Source: an uncultured Peptococcaceae bacterium
GTDB taxonomy: Bacteria > Bacillota > Peptococcia > Peptococcales > Peptococcaceae
Direction: 5' to 3'
Assembly: GCA_900552455.1 (NCBI GenBank)
Contig: URZX01000012.1
Coordinates: 1 to 64,000 of the forward strand
Length of the DNA stretch: 64,000 nucleotides
Part shown: piece after piece, positions 37,407-45,423 of the stretch
How the letters are laid out: the number at the start of each line of letters is the position of its first letter
Position numbering within the stretch: position 1 is the stretch's first letter
Notes under the pieces: model-generated
The model's database searches: none
Told to the model about the DNA's origin: nothing
What the model saw: the letters and a program-made list of their open reading frames with translations, nothing else
Made by a program: the position numbers and the translations under genes

Positions 37407-37958
37407 CTATTGTCCTTCAGAATCGGATCCTTTCCGCAGCCAGCGGTAATATACGCCCGTACCAACGATACCAAGCACCACAAGCCCGGCAAGGATCCAT
37501 CCGTTGATGTCGGCAGAGATGCCCTGCGCCTGGCGTATGTCCATTTCCAAGACGTAGCCAATCAAGGCGACACAGACGATCCCTATCCCATTCAGCCAGA
37601 GACGATAGGCATGAATCACCGACTCTGCCGAGTGATTAAAATAATGCTTTGACAAATTGGTTGCTTGTGTATAAAAGTTTTTCCCAACCGCCGCCGGCAC
37701 AATAATGATGTTGCAGACAGCAAGGATTGGCAAAATCCATCTGCTTGAGTACGCACTGATGGCGCTGGTCTCGGTGACAGCATCTGCTGACAGGTTCGTG
37801 TAAATCAGCGCCAGATGGACCGCTGGTATCAGCGCAAGGATGGCCATCACAGCAATCATCACTTTTTCCCGCTTGTTCAGCGGCAGTTCTTTGGCCAGTT
37901 TATTCAAGGCAGCAGCACGCTGTGCATCAGCAAAAATTTCTGATTGGTCCTTCTTCAT
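37407..37958 (-). CDS. Membrane protein with one DUF1648-like unit
   Basis: A 183-residue protein with about four membrane helices. It aligns in layout with each half of the next gene: a basic start with LPLNKREK, the HLALIYTNLSADA loop, a long paired-helix region and a final VYYRWLRKG. The loop lacks the Pro and His of the usual DUF1648 motif, so it is a diverged copy. It lies 37 nt after the SPFH gene and 14-24 nt before its relative. The ATG has an AAAAGGAGG site. Confidence 0.7.
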   Translation of the reverse strand: MKKDQSEIFADAQRAAALNKLAKELPLNKREKVMIAVMAILALIPAVHLALIYTNLSADAVTETSAISAYSSRWILPILAVCNIIIVPAAVGKNFYTQATNLSKHYFNHSAESVIHAYRLWLNGIGIVCVALIGYVLEMDIRQAQGISADINGWILAGLVVLGIVGTGVYYRWLRKGSDSEGQ

Positions 37959-37995
37959 AAAGCGTGCCTCCTTTTCTGGTCCATTCAGCCTTTCA

Positions 37996-38901
37996 TCAAT
38001 ACAAACTACCGCTGTTGACGACAGGCTGAGGGTCGTGGTTGGCGCAGAGCACCACGAGGAGGTTCGAGATCATCGCCGCTTTGCGCTCGTCGTCGAGGCT
38101 GACCATATCGCTCTTATCGAGCTCTTCGAGGGCCATTTCCACCATGCCGACGGCGCCGTCAACGATCATAGCGCGGGCGTCGATGATGGCTGCTGCCTGC
38201 TGACGCTGCAGCATGGCGCTGGCGATCTCAGGCGCGTAGGCCAGATGGGTGATGCGCGCTTCGAGGATCTCGAGCCCGGCAATATGCACCTTCGACTGGA
38301 TCTCTTCTTTGAGACGATCGGCGACTTCCTGGCTGGAGCCCTGCAGCGATTTTTCTGCGTCGTTGTTGAAGCCGTCGTACGGATACTGGCGCACGATGGA
38401 GCGCAGCGCGGCGTCGCTCTGGGTTGCGAGATAATCTTCGTAATCGTCCACGTCGAACACAGCCTTGGCGGTGTTGGTCACGCGCCAGATCACGACGATC
38501 CCGATCATCACAGGATTGCCGAGCTCGTCGTTGATCTTTTGCTGACCGCTCTCGAGGGTCATCGCTTTGAGGCTGATCTTCGAGGATTTGCCGTAGCGCA
38601 CCGGGCTGCAGAATGGGTTGTACCAGTAAAATCCTTCGCCCTTGATGGTGCCGGAATATTTCCCGAAGAGCGTCAGCACCATCGCTTCATTCGGACGGAT
38701 CACAGCGAAGCCGCCGAGCACGAAGCAATCCACGATGAAGAGCACCACACAGAGCGCGATCCCCGCGCCGCCGCCGATCATAAAGAACGACGCCGCCGCA
38801 GCGGCCAAGAGCGCGAGCGCCACGAAGAGCATGAGGAATCCGTTGATCGTCGTCATCTTGCGCTCTTCCATGCCAACATTTTGTTGCATCTCGTTTGTCA
38901 T
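37996..38901 (-). CDS. SPFH/Band 7 domain membrane scaffold protein
   Basis: A 301-residue protein with two N-terminal membrane helices (about 18-60). An SPFH (stomatin/prohibitin/flotillin) domain follows with [20 protein letters not shown] and [12 protein letters not shown] helical tail ([20 protein letters not shown]) ends in a region predicted to oligomerise. Such proteins form membrane-bound rings or domains. It is the first gene of a five-gene operon with two DUF1648-like proteins, an RHH protein and a YbjQ protein. Confidence 0.88.
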   Translation of the reverse strand: MTNEMQQNVGMEERKMTTINGFLMLFVALALLAAAAASFFMIGGGAGIALCVVLFIVDCFVLGGFAVIRPNEAMVLTLFGKYSGTIKGEGFYWYNPFCSPVRYGKSSKISLKAMTLESGQQKINDELGNPVMIGIVVIWRVTNTAKAVFDVDDYEDYLATQSDAALRSIVRQYPYDGFNNDAEKSLQGSSQEVADRLKEEIQSKVHIAGLEILEARITHLAYAPEIASAMLQRQQAAAIIDARAMIVDGAVGMVEMALEELDKSDMVSLDDERKAAMISNLLVVLCANHDPQPVVNSGSLY

Positions 38902-38940
38902 TGTTGTTCATTCCTTTCTTTCACCGACGTTGTATCGGTG

Positions 38941-38959
38941 TGATATCATTTTGATATCA
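38941..38959. promoter_or_regulatory. Paired palindromic operator of the SPFH operon
   Basis: Two identical 8-bp palindromes TGATATCA (38941-38948 and 38952-38959) lie 11 bp apart, one helical turn. They begin 3 bp past the -10 and cover the expected transcription start. The layout fits binding by two ribbon-helix-helix dimers and repression. The RHH protein of the same operon is the likely ligand. Confidence 0.6.
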
Positions 38960-38961
38960 TC

Positions 38962-38990
38962 ATTATACCATGTCGGCGAAAATCTCTCAA
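38962..38990 (-). promoter_or_regulatory. Promoter of the SPFH operon
   Basis: Minus strand: TTGAGA (38985-38990), a 17-bp spacer and TATAAT (38962-38967). Confidence 0.8.
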
Positions 38991-38999
38991 GAAAAACAT

Positions 39000-39029
39000 T
39001 TGCACAGCTGGGGAAAACTTCTATATACT
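39000..39029 (+). promoter_or_regulatory. Promoter of the nitroreductase gene
   Basis: TTGCAC (39000-39005), an 18-bp spacer and TATACT (39024-39029). It is divergent from the SPFH promoter, and the two -35 elements are about 10 bp apart. Confidence 0.6.
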
Positions 39030-39052
39030 AAGGGGAGAAAGGACTGATCACC

Positions 39053-39544
39053 ATGAAAGAATTGTTCCATCGCACGAGTATCCGCAAATTTACCGCTGAG
39101 CCTGTCGCGCGCGAAGATCTGCTCACCATTTTGCGCGCAGGCATGCAGGCGCCATCGGCGACGAACCAGCAACCGTGGGAATTTTACGTCGTCACCGATC
39201 GCCAGACGCTGAAGGATCTCGCCGGCGCTTCCCCTTACGGCGCTTTCACCGCGGACGCAGCGGCGGCGATCGTCTGCTGCTACCGCACGGACGTACGTGT
39301 GCCGCAGTTCTGCGAGATCGACTGCGCGATCTGTATGGAAAACATCTGGCTCGCCACCGACAGCCTCGGTCTCGGCGGCACCTGGATCGGTATTGCGCCG
39401 CTCGCTGATCGCATGGCAGCTGTGGAAAAGATCCTGGACATTCCGGAAAATCTGCACGCCTTCGCCCTCTTCCCGCTGGGCCATCCGGCAGAAGAAAAAG
39501 CCCAGCAGGATCGTTTCGAGAAATCGCGCATCCATTGGCTCTGA
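39053..39544 (+). CDS. Nitroreductase family flavoprotein
   Basis: A 163-residue FMN enzyme of the nitroreductase fold. The N-terminal RTSIRKFTAEPV and APSATNQQPWEFYVV segments bind FMN phosphate and ring. The C-terminal half has ENIWLATDSLGLGGTWIGIAP. It is at the short end of the family. The substrate (nitro compound, quinone or flavin) cannot be inferred. It has its own promoter and a GGGGAGAAAGG site. Confidence 0.88.
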   Translation: MKELFHRTSIRKFTAEPVAREDLLTILRAGMQAPSATNQQPWEFYVVTDRQTLKDLAGASPYGAFTADAAAAIVCCYRTDVRVPQFCEIDCAICMENIWLATDSLGLGGTWIGIAPLADRMAAVEKILDIPENLHAFALFPLGHPAEEKAQQDRFEKSRIHWL

Positions 39545-39673
39545 GCGCCTTTCCGCGCTCTGACAAAGCGCTTTGACAGACGAAAAACCGCCGCTGTCCA
39601 GCGCTTTTGATGGCGCATTTTCTTCCCCTCTGGGATAATGAGCACAAACCAATACACAGGGAGGCACACGACC

Positions 39674-40273
39674 ATGGAACTCGGACAACAACTCAAAGCA
39701 CATCGCAAGGAACTCGGCATCTCTCAGGACGAGCTGGCGGAGAAGATCTTCGTCTCGCGCCAGTCGATCTCAAACTGGGAGAACAACAAAACCTATCCCG
39801 ATATCCACACGCTGCTCTTGTTGGCTGAGACCTTCGGCGTCTCCCTGGACGAGCTCATTAAAGGAGATGTGGAAGAAATGAAAGAAGAAATCAATGCACA
39901 GGAACGCGCAGGCTTTAACCGTGACAGCCTCTGCTTCGCGATCTTCGGCATCGTCACCGTGCTTTCGATCGCGCCGCTTTACGCGTTTCTCGATTACATC
40001 GGCTGTCTGATCTGGGCGCTGATCGTCGGCGTGGCTGGCTATTTCTGCGGACGCGTCGAGCTTTACAAAACGATGTTCGACATCCAGACCTACAAGGAGA
40101 TCCTCGCTTTCCAGCAGGGCGCTGATCTTTCCACGCTCAGCGCTGTGCGCGCCGAGCGCAATGTGGTCAAGCACCGCGCCTCAAAGGCAGTGATGGCCAT
40201 CGCCAGCGCACTCATCGGCGGCGCCTGTGCCTACGGCGGCATGTGGCTGCTGGACACTTTTGGCGTATTCTGA
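39674..40273 (+). CDS. XRE-family regulator with C-terminal membrane region
   Basis: A 199-residue protein. Residues about 5-60 form an XRE helix-turn-helix (LGISQDELAEKIFVSRQSIS). A linker leads to two membrane helices near 90-135, a charged loop and a last helix (about 170-195). Membrane-tethered XRE regulators of this form are common in Bacillota and their signals are mostly unknown. The ATG at 39674 has a GGGAGG site; a frame extension to 39638 has no site. It is monocistronic, with a strong terminator. Confidence 0.8.
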   Translation: MELGQQLKAHRKELGISQDELAEKIFVSRQSISNWENNKTYPDIHTLLLLAETFGVSLDELIKGDVEEMKEEINAQERAGFNRDSLCFAIFGIVTVLSIAPLYAFLDYIGCLIWALIVGVAGYFCGRVELYKTMFDIQTYKEILAFQQGADLSTLSAVRAERNVVKHRASKAVMAIASALIGGACAYGGMWLLDTFGVF

Positions 40274-40279
40274 CGACAT

Positions 40280-40320
40280 AAGAGCACTTTTCCGACGCGA
40301 GAAAAGTGCTCTTATTTTTT
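40280..40320 (+). terminator. Terminator of the XRE gene
   Basis: 13-bp arms AAGAGCACTTTTC (40280-40292) and GAAAAGTGCTCTT (40301-40313), then ATTTTTTT. Confidence 0.9.
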
Positions 40321-40354
40321 TCCGACAGTTTTTTCATTATTTCTTTAGTTTCAA

Positions 40355-40385
40355 TTAAGGCTGATTTTAGGCTCGCGCCTACTCT
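40355..40385 (+). promoter_or_regulatory. Probable promoter and response-regulator box of the two-component operon
   Basis: Direct repeats TTAAGGCT (40355-40362) and TTTAGGCT (40366-40373) stand 11 bp apart, the spacing used by OmpR/PhoB-type regulators. They sit in the -35 position of a weak -10, TACTCT (40380-40385). This suggests self-activation by the downstream response regulator. Confidence 0.45.
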
Positions 40386-40417
40386 TGAATTATGAAACCA
40401 ACGAAAGGATGATCTCC

Positions 40418-41107
40418 ATGCGTTTACTGATCGCCGAAGACGATCCGCGCCTGCTGCGGTCGCTCGCACATATTTTTGAAACAGAAGGCTATCTTGTCGA
40501 CGCTGTCGCGCGCGGCGACGACGCGCTGGCCTACGCCGAAAGCGGCGAATACGACGGGCTTGTGCTCGATATCATGATGCCCGGCCGCGATGGCGTGAGC
40601 GTTCTGCAAGCGCTGCGCGAGCGCGGCATTTCCACGCCGGCGCTCTTTCTCACTGCAAAAGACGGCGTCGCCAAGCGCGTGCAGGGATTGGACGCTGGCG
40701 CCGACGACTATCTCGCCAAGCCCTTCTCAACCTCGGAGCTGCTCGCCCGCGTGCGCGCGATGCTGCGCCGCAAGGATACCTACACGCCGGATCTGCTCGA
40801 AGCCTGCGGACTTGTGCTCGACCGCTCAACATTTGAGCTCAGCGCCGGCAGCGAGCGTCTGTCGCTGAGCGCGAAGGAATACCAGATCGTGGAATTTTTC
40901 ATGAACCACGCCGGCATGATCATCAGCGCCGACAAGGTGCTCACCCACATCTGGGGATGGGAGAGCGCCGTCAGCATGAGCGTGCTCTGGGTGCACATCT
41001 CCAACATCCGCAAAAAACTCGCCGTCCTGGGCGCGCCGGCGAGCATCCGATTTGTGCGCGGCGCCGGTTACATCCTCGAAGCAAGCAAGGATGCGAGCAC
41101 ATCATGA
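40418..41107 (+). CDS. OmpR/PhoB-family response regulator
   Basis: A 229-residue two-domain regulator. The receiver domain has acidic residues in AEDD (about 7-9), the phospho-acceptor Asp51 in LVLDIMMPG and Lys101 in YLAKPFS. The C-terminal winged helix (about 130-225) ends in RFVRGAGYIL. The frame opens at 40385, but the ATG at 40418 has a GAAAGGATGA site. Its stop overlaps the kinase start as ATGA, so they form an operon. Confidence 0.94.
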   Translation: MRLLIAEDDPRLLRSLAHIFETEGYLVDAVARGDDALAYAESGEYDGLVLDIMMPGRDGVSVLQALRERGISTPALFLTAKDGVAKRVQGLDAGADDYLAKPFSTSELLARVRAMLRRKDTYTPDLLEACGLVLDRSTFELSAGSERLSLSAKEYQIVEFFMNHAGMIISADKVLTHIWGWESAVSMSVLWVHISNIRKKLAVLGAPASIRFVRGAGYILEASKDASTS

Positions 41108-42327
41108 TCTATCGTCTGCGCAAAAAATTCATCCGCATCTGCATGTGCTCATTTCTCGCTGTGTTCGTCGTGCTCTTTGGCGCGATCTTCACGCTCACCA
41201 GCCTGCAGACGACGCACGCCCTCGACGATCTGGCGAATATCATCGCGGAAAACGACGGCCGCTTTCCTGGCTACGACAGTCTCGCCCAGGGACCGGCTGG
41301 CCCGCCGGTCGGCATCACACAGGAATCGCCGTTCACCACGCGCTTTTTCACGGTGCGCTTCGACGCCGACGGCACTGTGACCACTGTCGACGCTCGCGCG
41401 ATCGCGAGCATCGAAAGCGAGGACGCTGCTACCCTCGCAGAAGCCGCGCTGGCCGACGGCGACACGCGCGGCTGGAGCGACGGCTTTCGCTATCTTCTGA
41501 CCGAATCGGACGACGGCGGCACGCTGGCGATCTTCGTCAGCGCCGACGGCGAGCTGGCGGCGACGAATCGTCTGCTGTACGCCGTGGCAGCGGTGTTCGC
41601 CGGCGGCAGTCTGATCGTGCTGCTGTTGGTGACGCTGCTCTCCAAACGCGCCGTGCGCCCAGTCGCCGAAAGCGTCGAGCGGCAGCAGCAGCAGTTCATC
41701 ACCGACGCCAGCCACGAGCTCAAAACGCCGCTGACCCTCATCCGCACCAATCTCGACATCATCGAGGATGAGCAGGGCCCAAGCCCGTGGCTCGACGATA
41801 TCCGCAGCGAAACAGCGAGCATGACCCAGCTTGTCAACCATCTCGTCGCCCTCACGCGCATGAACGAGCGCGCCGGCAGCGCTGCCTTTGAGCCTGTCGA
41901 TCTCAGCGCCCTCACCGCGGAAACAACAGAAGCCTTCGCCGCCCTCGCCGAACAGAGCGGACTCGCGCTCTCCAGCGAGATCGCGCCGGCTGTGCGTGTG
42001 AATGGTGACGCCCGCGCGCTCGCTCAGCTTTTGGCGATCCTTCTGGACAACGCCTGCAAATATTGCGACGACGGCGGCGCCATCCGCCTGCAGCTTTCCG
42101 GCGGCAAGCATCCGCAGCTGGAACGTTCCAACAGCTATGCCGCCGTGGGAACGCTCGCCACAGACCGTCTCTTCGACCGATTCTACCGTGCCGACCCGGC
42201 GCGCACCCAGGGCAGCGGCTTCGGGCTCAGGCTTTCCATCGCGAAAGCCATCTGCGAGCGTCACCACGCACAGATCAGCGCCCAGGCCGCCGACGACCGC
42301 ACGATCCTCTTCCGTGTGCGATTTTAA
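41104..42327 (+). CDS. Membrane sensor histidine kinase
   Basis: A 407-residue kinase paired with the preceding regulator. Membrane helices at about 10-32 and 158-180 enclose an extracellular sensor of about 125 residues. The phospho-acceptor is His204 in DASHELKTPLT. The N box LLDNACKY, F box RLFDRFYRAD and G2 box SGFGLRLSIAKAI follow. The expected DxGxG box between N and F is absent, with SNSY in that place. Related short-loop kinases of Bacillota share this feature. The signal is unknown. Confidence 0.92.
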   Translation: MIYRLRKKFIRICMCSFLAVFVVLFGAIFTLTSLQTTHALDDLANIIAENDGRFPGYDSLAQGPAGPPVGITQESPFTTRFFTVRFDADGTVTTVDARAIASIESEDAATLAEAALADGDTRGWSDGFRYLLTESDDGGTLAIFVSADGELAATNRLLYAVAAVFAGGSLIVLLLVTLLSKRAVRPVAESVERQQQQFITDASHELKTPLTLIRTNLDIIEDEQGPSPWLDDIRSETASMTQLVNHLVALTRMNERAGSAAFEPVDLSALTAETTEAFAALAEQSGLALSSEIAPAVRVNGDARALAQLLAILLDNACKYCDDGGAIRLQLSGGKHPQLERSNSYAAVGTLATDRLFDRFYRADPARTQGSGFGLRLSIAKAICERHHAQISAQAADDRTILFRVRF

Positions 42328-42347
42328 TACTGAAAGAAGGTTTTCCC

Positions 42348-42455
42348 ATGAAAAAATACATTTTTCCTTTGTTCCTGCTGACAGTCGTCACGCCATTTTG
42401 CTTACGACATGCTCCTGCCACAACACAGCCGGAAAACGACACCTATCTCTGGTAA
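42348..42455 (+). pseudogene. Possible remnant of a small lipoprotein gene (35 codons)
   Basis: An ATG with a GAAAGAAGG site opens MKKYIFPLFLLTVVTPFCL and stops after 35 codons. In the +1 frame the following DNA reads AILLTTCSCHNTAGK, which includes a lipobox-like LTTC. A single frameshift may therefore have broken a short lipoprotein gene. It could instead be a genuine 35-residue exported peptide. It lies 20 nt after the kinase and before a terminator. Confidence 0.35.
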
Positions 42456-42457
42456 AA

Positions 42458-42499
42458 AATACGAGCACTTTTCTCGCGAAGGAAAAGTGCTCGTATTTT
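42458..42499. terminator. Bidirectional terminator between the two-component and ABC operons
   Basis: 16-bp arms AATACGAGCACTTTTC (42458-42473) and GAAAAGTGCTCGTATT (42482-42497), with U-runs on both strands. The core is shared with the terminator at 40280. Confidence 0.9.
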
Positions 42500-42502
42500 T
42501 CA

Positions 42503-43969
42503 TTAGAGTACGATCTCGTTGAACGCTTCGGCGAGATCGACCACAGCGCTGCGGTCCACCGTCGCTGCCGGTTCGTCGTCGATCGTCACGAGACAGCTTG
42601 TGCCGTCGATGCGGCTGAAAACAAGCTCCAGCGTCGAGAAATTCTCGTTGTCCAGATGCAGCGTCAGCGCGAGCTCTTCCTCGCCGCTGGCTTCCTCATC
42701 TGTGAATCCGGTGGCGGTGACTGCTTCCAGCGCTGTCTGCACATCTGTGATCGTGATCTCCTCACCATCGTAGCTGAAGGTGCGGCTGTCGTCCTCTTTC
42801 TCAGAGGTGATGCTGTAGGTTTCGCCATCGAGCGTGAGATCAAAGCCGGTGATGTCAGAAAAATCGCCGCTGTAGACAGCATCGTGACGCAGATCGTTGT
42901 AGCTGCAGGCCATGAGCGCCTCGTAAGTCGATTCAGAGATCTGATAAATGATCGGCGAATCGCCGATGCGCACGTAGGCGCTGGTCTTTTCCTCCGCTTC
43001 TTCCTCGCTGTCGTCGGAGGCATCGGTATCATTCGTTTCTTCTGCTTCGTCTGTTTCCTCAGCAGCAGCTGCTTTTGTCTCAGCGTCGCGGCTCAGCGCG
43101 AAGGAAAACGTTTCCGAGCGTTCCTCCTGCTCGCCGTCCTCGTTCTCTTCGGTGACGGTGTAGGCGATCGTCGCCGAAAGTTCCGGATCGTCGAGGCCGT
43201 AGGTCGCGAGCTCTTCATCCGTGGCTTTGTAGGTCACGTAAGTATCCTGGCTCATGCCAGAGAGCGCCGAAAGATATTGATCGACCTTCTCGGTGTCGAG
43301 CGGCGAAAGATCGCCGCCATCTTTTTTGAAGTAAACGTCCTCGCTGTTGTAGGTATCGGTGCTGTCCTCTGAATATTCCTGGTAAACGATCTCGTAGTTG
43401 TCCACGCCCTCGATACTGATGCTATCCACATCGCCGAAGCCTGGGATGTCGTCGTTGTCGATGAAGGCGCTGAGATCCACGTCGAACGCTGCAAGCGGAT
43501 CGCTCGCCACGAGATAAACGTTGCCGTCGCCGATGGAGACATAGCGCTGTGAATCCATCGTGCTGTAATCGCCGAGCAGGACCGTCTGCGTCTCGTCGCC
43601 GCTTGTGATCTCAATAGAGCAGGTCGGATCGTCCAGCCCATACTGCGCGAGATCGTCCGGATTTTCAATGATGAAATCTGCGCCCATTTCTGTGAAATAC
43701 GAGAGTAGCACATCCATCTGCTCGGGATCGACTGGAAAATCGGCGTCGCCGTCATACGTCCAGCTGCCGCCGTCGTTCTGGAAGGAAAAATCCGCGTCCT
43801 CCACGCTCCACGACAGCGCCGTGACGCTGTTGGCGTCGACGCTGAGAATGATCTCATCGGTGTTGGCGATCTCCTCCTGCCGCTCCTGGTAATGGAGCAC
43901 GCCGAACGTTGCCAGCGCTGCGACAACGAGCACGCCTGCCAGGATCTGTAGTCGTTTAGTCCGCTTCAT
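42503..43969 (-). CDS. DUF4340 domain protein of a gliding-type ABC export operon
   Basis: A 488-residue protein with one N-terminal membrane helix (about 8-25) and a large extracellular region. DUF4340 repeats are visible around ALSWSVEDADFSFQNDGG, QYGLDDPTCSIEIT and TYGLDDPELSATI. An acidic, Glu/Thr/Asp-rich linker lies in the middle. In Bacillota and Bacteroidota this family accompanies GldA/GldF/GldG-type ABC systems. It overlaps the GldG-like gene by 14 nt. It looks intact, unlike its three operon partners. Confidence 0.85.
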   Translation of the reverse strand: MKRTKRLQILAGVLVVAALATFGVLHYQERQEEIANTDEIILSVDANSVTALSWSVEDADFSFQNDGGSWTYDGDADFPVDPEQMDVLLSYFTEMGADFIIENPDDLAQYGLDDPTCSIEITSGDETQTVLLGDYSTMDSQRYVSIGDGNVYLVASDPLAAFDVDLSAFIDNDDIPGFGDVDSISIEGVDNYEIVYQEYSEDSTDTYNSEDVYFKKDGGDLSPLDTEKVDQYLSALSGMSQDTYVTYKATDEELATYGLDDPELSATIAYTVTEENEDGEQEERSETFSFALSRDAETKAAAAEETDEAEETNDTDASDDSEEEAEEKTSAYVRIGDSPIIYQISESTYEALMACSYNDLRHDAVYSGDFSDITGFDLTLDGETYSITSEKEDDSRTFSYDGEEITITDVQTALEAVTATGFTDEEASGEEELALTLHLDNENFSTLELVFSRIDGTSCLVTIDDEPAATVDRSAVVDLAEAFNEIVL

Positions 43970-45423
43970 GCTGTGCCCTCCTCCGCTTCAAGATGACCGC
44001 TGTGCCGATGCCGAGATACGCCAGTGGGAATCCGCCAACCATCAGCACCTTGAGCAGCGTCGCTGTGCTGCCGCTGATCGAGAGATAGTTGTAGTTCAGC
44101 GATTTGCTGCGAATGGCCATCGCTTCGCGCTCACCGATGAGCTCGGAAACCGCGTTCATCGTCATATCCACATTGGCGCCGGAGGACAGCGCGTTGTACA
44201 TATCCTCGAGATACGCCGCCGAGGAGAACCAGACGATCTGACCCTCGTTTTCGCAGGCGATGGACACCGCCAGCGCAAATGGCCCGTCGGTGTCGCCGTC
44301 TTCTTTCTCATAGGTTGTGAGATCGTAGCCAGCCGCTTTGCTGAAGGCTTCGTCGGAGGTCGTCAAAACCTCGACGACATTTTCTGCATCCTCGCTGACG
44401 ACGAGCCCCTGAGCGATCGGCATGTTCGGATAATAATTTTCCTGGATCAGCGCATCGGTGATGCCGTCCTGCTGCATATCCGGCAGCAGAATATATGGCT
44501 GCGCAGTGTAATGATCGGTGCTCGCTTCAACGACTACGCCGTCCACTGTGGTGACGCTGTAATCGGCGAGCAGGCTTTCAAGATTATCCAGGCTCACGCC
44601 ATCCACAGGGCCAGCGATGACGAGGAGCTTGCCGCCAGCGTTGGCGTAATCTGCGAGCTTCGTCTTTTCTTCCTCGGAGATATCCGACTGCGGCTCATAA
44701 ATGAGCACAGCGTCGGCTTCTTCCGGCACGCTGTCGTTCGTGAGCAGGGAGAACTGCGTCGTTTCGATGTTTTCCTTGGTGATCTGATCTGCGAAGGTCT
44801 GCGGCAGTTCCTGTTCGCCGTGGCCTTCGAGCACGTAAAGCTGCGGCAGCGCGTCGGTGACAACGTAGTCGATCGCCGAGGTGATCGCGCCTTCGCCGTC
44901 GAAGGACGTGGTGTAGGAATAAGAGTAGAGATCCGCATCCGTCACATAAATATCCTCGTAAGCGATGTAGCGGCTGCGGTCGCCGCATTCGACGACGAGG
45001 CTGTTGTTCGCCACATCCTCATCGGTGTATTGCTCCGCGAACGTCGGATACACGTCCGGATTTTTCTTCTCGACAGAAATGTGGTCGGAAAGGCTGTCAT
45101 ACTTGTCGAGCAGCGCTTCGATGATCGCATCCTCCTCGTCGGCCTGCACGATCCAGTAGATCGTCACATCGTCCTCGAGGTTATTCACAACCGCCTTCGT
45201 GTTGCTCGTGATCGAATAGAGCTTCGACGCGCTCATATCAAACTGCGTGAGATTCGTCGGCAGCGCCGAAACAGCGACGTTCACGAGTATAGCGATGGCC
45301 AGCACGATCGCAGTGATCACCATTGCGTAGCCGCCGCCGCGAAACGCATTGCGTCCGCTGCCGCTGCCCTTGAACGCGCTCAGTGATTTCTGAAAAAAAA
45401 GCTTTGAGATCGGGACGTTTCAT
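43956..45423 (-). pseudogene. GldG-like ABC auxiliary protein, frameshifted at an 8-base homopolymer
   Basis: The body (from about 45323 to 43956, 455 codons) is a GldG/ABC-type uncharacterised auxiliary domain with a C-terminal membrane helix. It contains DMSASKLYSITSNTK, VLEGHGEQELPQTFADQI and VSELIGEREAMAIRSKSL. The natural start with an AAAGGAGG site is the ATG at 45423 (MKRPDLKAFF). That frame is lost after a run of eight T on the coding strand (A8 at 45393-45400). Removing one T restores a smooth join, AFFQKSLSAFKGSGSG. It may be a pseudogene, a phase-variable gene, a slippage product or a sequencing error. A start at 45323 would give a protein without the N-terminal stretch. Confidence 0.75.
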
